Source: Planctomycetaceae bacterium
Lineage (GTDB): Bacteria > Planctomycetota > Planctomycetia > Pirellulales > Pirellulaceae
Assembly (NCBI GenBank): GCA_002862205.1
Contig: PKCN01000007.1
Coordinates: 1 to 59,986 of the forward strand
Direction of reading: 5' to 3'
Length of the DNA stretch: 59,986 nucleotides
Shown here: piece by piece, positions 53,411 through 59,986 of the stretch
Position numbering within the stretch: position 1 is the stretch's first letter
Layout: every line of letters starts with the position of its first letter
Translations under genes and position numbers: made by a program
The notes under the pieces: generated by a model
Database searches by the model: none
What the model was told of the DNA's origin: nothing
The model's input: the letters and a program-made list of their open reading frames with translations, nothing else

Positions 53411-54247
53411 ATGAGCGCGCAAGCGACTTCCGAAACCAACTTTTTTTTCCGCCATGAGTTTCTCATTCGGCGGGTGCATTCCCTGCTGGGCATTGTTCCG
53501 CTGGGTCTGTACATGACAGTGCATCTCGCGACCAACGCGAGCCTGCTCAACGGGACCCAAACATTCCAGCGAGCAGTTTTCCTGATCCACAGCCCGGGAA
53601 AATTGCTACCGCTAATCGAGTGGGGGCTGATTTTTATGCCCTTGATTTTCCATGCCGTGATCGGCGTCTGGATCGCCAAGTCGGGTAAATCCAACAGTAG
53701 CCAGTACCAATTTCGCAGTAATAAGCGGTACACGTGGCAACGCTGGACCGGGTTCATGGCCCTGGTTTACCTGTTTTTCCACATCCTGCATCTGCATGGA
53801 TGGTTTCATATCGCCGCTTGGGAGGCAATGATTCGGCCCCTCGGGTTTGGTGTTTTCCGACCCTTCAATGCCGCAAGTTCGCTGGTGCGGGCGATGCAGG
53901 AGTGGAGCATTGTTTGGCCAGCGTTTTATCTGGTGGGGATGTTGGCGTGCGTCTACCATTTGGCGAATGGGTTGTGGACAGCAGGCATCACATGGGGACT
54001 TTGGATCTCGCCGACTGCCCAAGCCCGAGCTTCGAAGCTGTGCACGGTCATTGGTTGTGGACTGGCTGTTCTGGGAATCAGTGCCTGGTGGGCTGCTGTT
54101 TCCCCAAGCGAGCAAACGACGGTTGATATGGAGCAGGTGGAAGATCGGATGTACAACGCAGCGGTCGAATCTGGGATGGTCACCCCCAATGTGGAAAAAC
54201 GCTCGGAGTCGGTGGTTGAAACAGCCGAAGTTGCTACTAGCGAGTGA
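53411..54247 (+). CDS. sdhC: Succinate dehydrogenase cytochrome b subunit
   Basis: 278 residues from ATG at 53411 (MSAQATSETNFFFRHEFLIRR). Five hydrophobic segments are visible, as in the single-anchor (type B) enzymes: LLGIVPLGLYMTVHLATN, LLPLIEWGLIFMPLIFHAVIGVWI, GFMALVYLFFHILHLHGW, WPAFYLVGMLACVYHLANGLWTAGITWGL and VIGCGLAVLGISAWWAA. His residues in segments 1, 2, 3 and 4 are placed to bind heme b. The C-terminus is acidic and longer than usual. No sdhD is needed or seen. It is followed by sdhA (73 bases) and sdhB, forming sdhCAB. Confidence 0.92.
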   Translation: MSAQATSETNFFFRHEFLIRRVHSLLGIVPLGLYMTVHLATNASLLNGTQTFQRAVFLIHSPGKLLPLIEWGLIFMPLIFHAVIGVWIAKSGKSNSSQYQFRSNKRYTWQRWTGFMALVYLFFHILHLHGWFHIAAWEAMIRPLGFGVFRPFNAASSLVRAMQEWSIVWPAFYLVGMLACVYHLANGLWTAGITWGLWISPTAQARASKLCTVIGCGLAVLGISAWWAAVSPSEQTTVDMEQVEDRMYNAAVESGMVTPNVEKRSESVVETAEVATSE

Positions 54248-54320
54248 CTCGGAACAGCGAGTTTTCCTGAGAAGCTGATTTACAGAGAAAGTAACAACAG
54301 AGACAACAACGGTAAGAGTT

Positions 54321-56303
54321 ATGGCACAGCATCGCGTGGTAGTTGTTGGTGGCGGTTTAGCAGGTCTGGCGTCGACGATGAAACTCGCCGAACTAGGTGT
54401 GCAGGTGGATCTGCTCAGTTTGACGCCCGTCAAAAGGTCGCACAGCGTGTGTGCCCAAGGTGGTATCAACAGTTGCAACGACCAGACCCGGCAGCTGGGT
54501 GACGATGAGTGGAAACACTTTGACGATACCGTTTATGGAGGCGACTTTCTCAATCACCAGCCACCCGTGAAAGAAATGGCTTTTTGGGCGCCCAAGGTGA
54601 TCGATTTGATGGATCGGTTGGGGGTGCCTTTCAACCGAACTGGGGAAGGATTCATTGATCGTCGACGTTTCGGTGGCACACTCTACAAGCGGACCGCGTT
54701 TGCTGGTGCAACAACGGGGCAGCAACTGTTGTACGCTTTAGACGAGCAGGTTCGCAGGCAGGAGAGTCAGGGCCGCGTCAACAAGTACGAGTTCTGGGAC
54801 TTTTTGGGACCAATGTTGGACGAGTCAGGGCGATGCCGAGGTGTGGTCGCTCAAGACATGGTGTCCATGGAGATGAGGGCATTCCCCGCAGACGCTGTTG
54901 TGGTTGCTACTGGCGGCTGTGGACTCGTCTATGGACGCAGCACCATGAGTGTATTCTGTACCGGTAGCGCCTCGAGCCGGTGCTTTCAGGCTGGTGCGAA
55001 TTATGGCAACGGAGAGTTCATACAGGTCCATCCCACTGCGATCCCGGGTAGTGATAAACTGCGGCTCATGAGTGAGTCAGCACGTGGGGAAGGGGGACGT
55101 GTGTGGGTTCCAAAGAAGCCGCAGGACATGCGCACGCCGCGGGACATCCCGGAGGCTGAGCGCTACTACTTTCTCGAAGAGCGGTACCCGGAATATGGGA
55201 ACCTCGTACCACGCGATATTGCGACGCGTGAGATTTTTGACATCTGCGTCAATGACGGGTTGAGCATTGATAGAGAACGCATGAGTGTTTATCTGGATCT
55301 GACTCACATTCCGAAGGCGGAACTGGATCGTAAGCTCGGTGGGATCCTTGAAATCTACGAGAAGTTCCAAGGTGTTGATCCACGGCTTGAGCCGATGCGT
55401 ATTTTCCCTGCCGTTCACTACAGCATGGGCGGTTTGTGGGCTGATTATGCCAAGAACGCTGACGGTGGTTTGCTGGCGGGTGCACCGCAGAATCACATGA
55501 CCAGCATTGAGGGTCTGTATGCGATCGGTGAATGTGATTATCACTATCACGGTGCGAACCGGTTGGGGGCCAACTCTTTGCTCTCGTGCATCTTTACCGG
55601 GCTGTTCACTGGCTCGTCGATCCTCAATTTTGCGAAGGACCAGTCTTCGGGGCACGCTGATGTACCAAGTTCGCTCAAGGATGCGGCGATCAAGACACAG
55701 CAGGATCGACACAATCAGCTCTTGAACGGTGACTCGAATAATGATGAGAATCCTTACCTCATCCATCAGGAACTCGGCGATGTAATGACCCGTGTTGCCA
55801 CGGTTGTTCGACGTAATGATCAGCTGACGGAGGCCATTGGCAAGGTCAACGACCTGCACGAGCGGGCAATGCGAGTCAGCCTCTCGGATACCGGGAACTG
55901 GTCGAATCAGAATGTGATTTTTGCAAAGTCAGTGCAGGATATGTTCCCAATCGCCAAAACAATCCTGCAGGGTGCGTTGCAGCGTGACGAATGTCGGGGA
56001 GCCCACTACAAGCCGGACTTCGAAAAACCATCTCTGACTGCTGAGGACCCAGTTGAGCGTCGGCACCAAGCGGAGAAATGGTGCGATGATTTCGCAGAGA
56101 ATAATCGCAAGTACTTGAAAAGCACGGTGGCGAGTTGGACCACCGGCCAGGCGATGCCAAGTTTGGCGTACGAAGAAGTCGATACCTCGTTGATCCCACC
56201 TCGGCCACGGCTGTACGGTTTGGTCGGCGCTGAGGTCATCGAACAGGTTTGGAGCGAACGAGCCGCTGTCGCCAGTGGTGAAGCGACGGTTGCTGCGAGC
56301 TGA
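54321..56303 (+). CDS. sdhA: Succinate dehydrogenase flavoprotein subunit
   Basis: 660 residues. VVVVGGGLAGLASTMKLAE binds FAD; RSHSVCAQGGINSCN carries the His that bonds to FAD in this family. FIQVHPTAIPGSDKLRLMSESARGEGG and PAVHYSMGGLWADY are the substrate/active-site region (Arg and His), and YAIGECDYHYHGANRLGANSLLSCIFTG is the final FAD-binding block. It oxidises succinate to fumarate and passes electrons to SdhB. The sequence is of the longer type B kind found with five-helix SdhC. The ATG at 54321 is immediately preceded by an A/G-rich sequence. Confidence 0.97.
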   Translation: MAQHRVVVVGGGLAGLASTMKLAELGVQVDLLSLTPVKRSHSVCAQGGINSCNDQTRQLGDDEWKHFDDTVYGGDFLNHQPPVKEMAFWAPKVIDLMDRLGVPFNRTGEGFIDRRRFGGTLYKRTAFAGATTGQQLLYALDEQVRRQESQGRVNKYEFWDFLGPMLDESGRCRGVVAQDMVSMEMRAFPADAVVVATGGCGLVYGRSTMSVFCTGSASSRCFQAGANYGNGEFIQVHPTAIPGSDKLRLMSESARGEGGRVWVPKKPQDMRTPRDIPEAERYYFLEERYPEYGNLVPRDIATREIFDICVNDGLSIDRERMSVYLDLTHIPKAELDRKLGGILEIYEKFQGVDPRLEPMRIFPAVHYSMGGLWADYAKNADGGLLAGAPQNHMTSIEGLYAIGECDYHYHGANRLGANSLLSCIFTGLFTGSSILNFAKDQSSGHADVPSSLKDAAIKTQQDRHNQLLNGDSNNDENPYLIHQELGDVMTRVATVVRRNDQLTEAIGKVNDLHERAMRVSLSDTGNWSNQNVIFAKSVQDMFPIAKTILQGALQRDECRGAHYKPDFEKPSLTAEDPVERRHQAEKWCDDFAENNRKYLKSTVASWTTGQAMPSLAYEEVDTSLIPPRPRLYGLVGAEVIEQVWSERAAVASGEATVAAS

Positions 56304-56441
56304 GGCAGGTCAACAGATTTATGAAGTAGAATTGAGAAGCGGATGAGCGCAGCAACTTCCGCCACTGGCATCAGATGCCAGTGAAAAGCTTTGCTGCAAC
56401 GGAATGATCAGATTCACTACCAGATTTAGCAGGATCGAAGG

Positions 56442-57293
56442 ATGATTGCCCTCGAACCAAGTCAGAAACGCCCGGAATTCATCAACGTTCGTGTTCGTCG
56501 CCAGGACGGGCCGGGGATGGAGCCTTACTGGGAACATCATAAACTTGCCTATGAACCCGAATTGAACGTGATCTCGCTGCTCCAGCGGATCGCTGCTCAG
56601 GCGAAAAATACCGAGGGTAAAAGGGTACCGCCCGTGTCCTGGGATTGTGGCTGTCTGGAAGAGGTTTGTGGGTCTTGCACGATGCAAATCAATGGCCGTG
56701 TACGCCAGAGTTGCAGCGCGCTGGTTGATCGACTGTTGGCCGACAATCCAGAAGAGGTTGTACTTGAGCCGATGAACAAGTTCCCCGTCGTGCGTGACCT
56801 CGTCGTCGATCGGCAAAGACTGTTCCGTGGTCTCGAACGGGTCAAAGCCTGGGTGCCAGTTGACAGCTACTACAACATGGGTTCCGGTGAACGGCAACTA
56901 CGTGCCACGCAGGAACAAAATTACCCCTTGAGTCAGTGCATGAGCTGTGGTTGCTGTGCTGACGCGTGCCCGCAATACCAGAAAGTTGAAGTGACGCGGA
57001 ATCCGGGCGAGTCGGCTGAGGCATTTGAGGAGCGGAAGCTTGAGGCGTACGACGAAGCGTTCGTCGGTCCTCATGCGATTTCGCAGGCAATGCTTTTCAA
57101 TAACCATCCCACCGGAAAGGCGCTCGCGTCGGAGCGAATGGACGCCATGATGGGTCCAGGTGGAATTCAGGCATGCGGAAATGCTCAGAATTGTGTTGCG
57201 GTATGTCCGAAGGAAATTCCACTCACGACTTCCATTGCGCGAGCAGGGCGCGCTGCGACCGTCCATATGGTCAAGAAGTGGTTTGAGAAATAG
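56442..57293 (+). CDS. sdhB: Succinate dehydrogenase iron-sulfur subunit
   Basis: 283 residues. The N-terminal ferredoxin domain has CGCLEEVCGSC and a later Cys (RVRQSC) for the [2Fe-2S] cluster. The C-terminal part has CMSCGCCADACPQ and CGNAQNCVAVCP for the [4Fe-4S] and [3Fe-4S] clusters, and ends TVHMVKKWF. It carries electrons from SdhA to the membrane subunit and quinone. It starts at ATG 56442, 138 bases after sdhA. All cluster ligands are present. Confidence 0.96.
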   Translation: MIALEPSQKRPEFINVRVRRQDGPGMEPYWEHHKLAYEPELNVISLLQRIAAQAKNTEGKRVPPVSWDCGCLEEVCGSCTMQINGRVRQSCSALVDRLLADNPEEVVLEPMNKFPVVRDLVVDRQRLFRGLERVKAWVPVDSYYNMGSGERQLRATQEQNYPLSQCMSCGCCADACPQYQKVEVTRNPGESAEAFEERKLEAYDEAFVGPHAISQAMLFNNHPTGKALASERMDAMMGPGGIQACGNAQNCVAVCPKEIPLTTSIARAGRAATVHMVKKWFEK

Positions 57294-57362
57294 TCTGTTT
57301 TCACTGCTTTCTGAGGTATTGTGAAATAGGGACGCAAACCCGTAATTCGGCTTGTGATTGCC

Positions 57363-57385
57363 GGTGGGCGATCCCAAGGCCCGCC
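57363..57385. terminator. Hairpin between convergent genes
   Basis: GGTGGGC and GCCCGCC (one G-T pair) around a nine-base loop, between sdhB and the response regulator. There is no clear T-run on either side, so the call is weak. Confidence 0.3.
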
Positions 57386-57425
57386 TGGGGGCTGGATCAG
57401 GTGATGAACGCCTTGGGTGACATGG

Positions 57426-57455
57426 GGCGAACTGATGCTGGGCAAACTGATGCTG
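57426..57455. repeat. 15-bp tandem duplication
   Basis: GGCGAACTGATGCTG followed by GGCAAACTGATGCTG, just after the stop of the response regulator on the other strand. Confidence 0.85.
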
Positions 57456-57461
57456 GGCGGT

Positions 57462-57914
57462 TCAGGTAACCGAACTGAGCGTCTGGGCGCCGTGGATCAT
57501 TAATTTCTTGTGATCTCTCACAACGCGCATGAACTCGTCCTCGTGCACGGGCTTGCCAATGAGGTCGTGAACTTTCAGTTCATTGCATCGTTCGAGAAGT
57601 TTCGGGTCGTTGGACGCGGTCAGAACGACGGTGGTTGGCCGCTTTGCCGGTTCCCATTCTGATAATGTTTCCAGTACATCCAACCCGCACCCGTCTGGCA
57701 GCATCATGTCGAGTAGCAGCAGGTCAGGTCGGGGAGCTCTTGCAAAAATGCCTTCGCGATTCAAAAAGCGAATTGCTTCATTGACTGTTCGGACCAGCGT
57801 CAGGCGGTGATACACCTGGCTGCGTCGAACAGCAAAAATGGTGACGCGAGCATCTGTCAGTCCATCCTCGACCAACAGGATCTCCATGGGTTTTGTTTTG
57901 GTGTCTCCGATCAT
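57462..57914 (-). CDS. Single-domain response regulator
   Basis: 150 residues from ATG at 57914 (MIGDTKTKPMEILLVEDG); the second ATG at 57887 is also possible, and the frame upstream (to 58022) overlaps the next gene's stop and is not needed. The receiver domain has the acidic pocket (ILLVEDG), phosphorylation Asp in RPDLLLLDMMLPDGCGLDVL, Thr/Ser in TVVLTASND, and Lys in DLIGKPV. There is no output domain. It resembles Rcp1-type regulators that carry phosphate to a partner. The hemerythrin-like gene upstream on the same strand may be in the same transcript. The kinase is not in the window. Confidence 0.9.
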   Translation of the reverse strand: MIGDTKTKPMEILLVEDGLTDARVTIFAVRRSQVYHRLTLVRTVNEAIRFLNREGIFARAPRPDLLLLDMMLPDGCGLDVLETLSEWEPAKRPTTVVLTASNDPKLLERCNELKVHDLIGKPVHEDEFMRVVRDHKKLMIHGAQTLSSVT

Positions 57915-58008
57915 TCCATTTTCTCTTCCTGCTTCTTGGCAGACCACAAACCATTCTTGATTGGGACAATCACGATTTCCGGGGGGGACTTGTGATTGAA
58001 ACGCCTCG

Positions 58009-58485
58009 CTAGCGTAAACCAAATGACTGATCGATCAAATCATTTTCTGCCTGTTCATGATCACGGAGTCGTTGGCTGAACTGCGACGTATCACCGATCA
58101 GGACCGTTAATTGTTCCATTTCAACGCCACGGTATTGTAACTCTTCGGCAGCTTCAGCAAGTTCGGTGATTGCACCATAAAGAGCGTTATGTTCGGCCTT
58201 TGTGCTTTGCGCCGCTTCGCTTAAATCTTGCAGCAGGGATTCACTGACTTCCACGTATCCGTAAGATTCCTCCAATGCAAATTGCAGTGCCAACTCCACT
58301 CGCAATGCGTTGAGTACTTTTGTTAGTTGTCGTGAGACTTGCAGGCTGTTCTCTTTGCTGCTGCATACCTGATGCATTTGTTGCATCGCATTTGTGAGAC
58401 TGGGATTACCATCCTTGATCTCTTGCATGAACGCAGAGTTTACTGCCAGCAGCTTGGTCGACGTTGCTGTGGTGACCATCATCAT
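58009..58485 (-). CDS. Hemerythrin-like four-helix protein
   Basis: 158 residues from the first of three Met codons. It is all-helical, with the hemerythrin-like pattern LRVELALQFALEESYGYVEV (about 61-80), AEHNALYGAITELAEAAEEL (about 99-118) and FSQRLRDHEQAENDLIDQSFG at the end. In close planctomycete relatives the first motif is usually His-Phe-x-x-Glu-Glu; here the His is Gln, so one iron ligand may be missing, while His in AEH and DHE and Glu residues remain. Family members bind a diiron centre to sense or store O2 or NO. The response regulator follows on the same strand. Confidence 0.7.
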   Translation of the reverse strand: MMMVTTATSTKLLAVNSAFMQEIKDGNPSLTNAMQQMHQVCSSKENSLQVSRQLTKVLNALRVELALQFALEESYGYVEVSESLLQDLSEAAQSTKAEHNALYGAITELAEAAEELQYRGVEMEQLTVLIGDTSQFSQRLRDHEQAENDLIDQSFGLR

Positions 58486-58638
58486 TGCCTCCAGAAAGTT
58501 GCGAATAGCGAGGCTTCTTTTGCGGCACTCAGGTTAGCGTTTGCTCGATAGGCAAGTCAAGCAAATCCAGCGTGACTGGAGAGTTTCGACATTTTATCCC
58601 CACAAGGGGCGATCAGAGGCGATTATCAGACAGATTCA

Positions 58639-59535
58639 TTAACGCCGAAAAAAACCATATTTGACAATGCATCGAAGTGCACTGAGCCCATCTTTCCAGC
58701 CAATCTTTTTTCCCTCGTCGTACCAACGATGGCGATAACGAATGGGGCGTTCAGTGAAGGTGAGACCCTTTCGGACCCAGCGTGCTGTCAATTCGATTTC
58801 GATTCCGAATCGTGGCTCGCGAAGTTTGTCGGCTATCGCTTCAAAATTTTCCCGAGTCGACATTTTGTAACAGGTTTCAACATCACTGAGCCGAATTCCA
58901 ATTCCGATGCTTGCCAGCAGGCTGATGCCATGATTGACCGTTTGGTGCCACCACGGCGAGAGTTGGCGATCACAGTGCCCATATCGAGTGCCGTAGACCA
59001 CATCTGCTTCGCCCGCGAGAAGTGGCTGCAAAAGAAAACGAAAGTCGTTGGGGTCATATTCCTGATCGGCGTCTTGGATGACAACGATTTGGCCTGTTGC
59101 CATACCAATGCCTGTCCGGATTGCAGCACCCTTCCCGCGATTAACGCGATGGTGGCAGACCTTCACACCCTCCGCGGGCAGGAGTTCGTCGAGTGCTTCG
59201 GAGGTTCCATCGGTGCTTCCATCATCCACCATGATGATTTCCATGGGGATCCCCGTTTGTCGGAGTCGCTCAACCACCCCGCCGACGGTCCCATTCTCAT
59301 TGTAAATGGGGACAATCACCGATAGCACGAAGCCATCAGGCAGCGTGAAAATTGATAATTGACGGCAGACGGATTTCCCCAACAGGGATTCCATCTCACT
59401 GACGTAGCTACTTGACCAAAGACGCCTCGGATCATCTGCTGCGGAGCTGTCGTTGCAAGCTATCTCGTCAGTCAAAATGGTGTCGCTGGAAGCAGGAGAA
59501 CGATGGGTCGAATCAGGACGCAATGGCACTGTCAA
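58639..59535 (-). CDS. GT2 glycosyltransferase, dolichol-phosphate-mannose-synthase-like
   Basis: 298 residues. The GT-A domain has SVIVPIYNENGTVGGVVERL, IIMVDDGSTDGTSEALDEL, the acidic DADQEYDPNDF (metal-binding D-x-D), and a typical 'SDVETCYKMSTRENFEAI' end (acceptor side). There is no membrane domain. Planctomycete copies of this DPM1-like protein often lie in polysaccharide or lipid-glycan gene groups. The first ~50 residues are an unusual polar extension (TDEIACNDSSAADDP). ATG at 59535 is taken as start. The donor sugar and acceptor cannot be read from the sequence. Confidence 0.9.
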   Translation of the reverse strand: MTVPLRPDSTHRSPASSDTILTDEIACNDSSAADDPRRLWSSSYVSEMESLLGKSVCRQLSIFTLPDGFVLSVIVPIYNENGTVGGVVERLRQTGIPMEIIMVDDGSTDGTSEALDELLPAEGVKVCHHRVNRGKGAAIRTGIGMATGQIVVIQDADQEYDPNDFRFLLQPLLAGEADVVYGTRYGHCDRQLSPWWHQTVNHGISLLASIGIGIRLSDVETCYKMSTRENFEAIADKLREPRFGIEIELTARWVRKGLTFTERPIRYRHRWYDEGKKIGWKDGLSALRCIVKYGFFRR

Positions 59536-59986
59536 CTAGAGCGCGTCTATCCGTTGCTGATTAAAAAACTCTTACAAAAACTTTACACCATGTCATCCAG
59601 TTTTTCATTGGCTTTCCGAGGTGTCAGCAAACAAAAACAATTTCCTTGTGTACTTTGTTGTTGACAATGCGTTAGAGCAACGCCAAATTTTGGGCCTAAT
59701 GATTGAGTGTTCAACGATCTGTGGTGTCTGACTGCATCCAAGTTTGACGCGAAATATTCTTTCTTTTCCAGAGGAATGTTCTGATGCGTATTCCGACGAA
59801 TAACGTCTTCGTAAGGGCTCTCGGGATCTTGTCGATAACACTTTGTCCGGGTGATGCCTGACCGAATGCATGTCTTGATGACAGACTTGGTCATCCAACC
59901 CGCGTGCACGCAGATCACGATTCTGAACTCAACGCACGCTACCAAACCATCGAGCTGATTAAATGAATTAGTGGCTCATTGGAGTA
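59536..59986. other. Upstream region at the window edge
   Basis: About 450 bases. A minus-strand frame (59583-59891 from its best ATG) is open but shows no family features; it may be accidental. The promoter of the DPM1-like gene should be here. Confidence 0.45.

Overview
The window reads as chromosomal DNA of a planctomycete, probably from the Pirellula/Rhodopirellula side of the phylum. The evidence is gene content: a DUF1592-type cytochrome-like protein followed by a DUF1552 Tat protein, two ECF sigma factors of planctomycete types, a Ser/Thr kinase fused to PEGA, sulfatase-modifying-factor and hydrolase domains, STN-like secreted proteins, and loosely packed genes with long spacers. Base composition looks near 50% GC by eye. 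TGA is an ordinary stop here (it ends many of the genes).

Layout. 1-4000: end of a PQQ-type beta-propeller gene, a small hypothetical, an ECF sigma factor whose C-terminal extension is cut by an in-frame TAA, and a secreted STN-like protein. 4300-9050 (minus strand): a thioredoxin-like lipoprotein with an in-frame TGA exactly at the first position of its C-x-x-C motif and a SECIS-like hairpin behind it (a candidate selenoprotein), a small membrane protein, an M28 peptidase, a serine hydrolase, a GNAT acetyltransferase and a PH-domain protein. 9500-12000: two glycosyltransferases. 12100-17400: kinase fusion with its ECF sigma factor, plus a small membrane-protein pair. 18137-18796: a methyltransferase. 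19680-25031: a compact operon of seven genes, six of whose junctions overlap or nearly touch, bounded by two COG0523 (CobW-like) metallochaperone GTPases. It also encodes a flavoprotein with a Cys-rich tail, two small proteins and two members of an unrecognised paralogous family, one of them frameshifted. 25500-29400: the DUF1592/DUF1552 pair. 30960-34060: two membrane proteins.

35500-42690 looks like an accessory, rearranged segment ending at a tRNA-Arg(TCT) gene. It holds a secreted endonuclease/phosphatase-like enzyme, a GH51 arabinofuranosidase, two formylglycine-generating-enzyme-like (SUMF1-like) genes and the fragment of a third, mixed with two families of dispersed repeats, one of which includes the flank and 3' end of the tRNA gene. 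42970-59540 is more housekeeping in character: a HEAT-like secreted protein, alaS, a leucine-rich-repeat membrane protein, a PIG-L deacetylase, an M24 peptidase, a GntP-type transporter, sdhCAB, a response regulator, a hemerythrin-like protein and a dolichol-phosphate-mannose-synthase-like glycosyltransferase.

A feature of the whole window is the large number of short tandem duplications (units of about 14-25 bp, 2-6 copies). They lie mostly in spacers and just after stop codons; those inside genes have unit lengths divisible by three. All assignments come from reading the sequence and family knowledge; no search was run.
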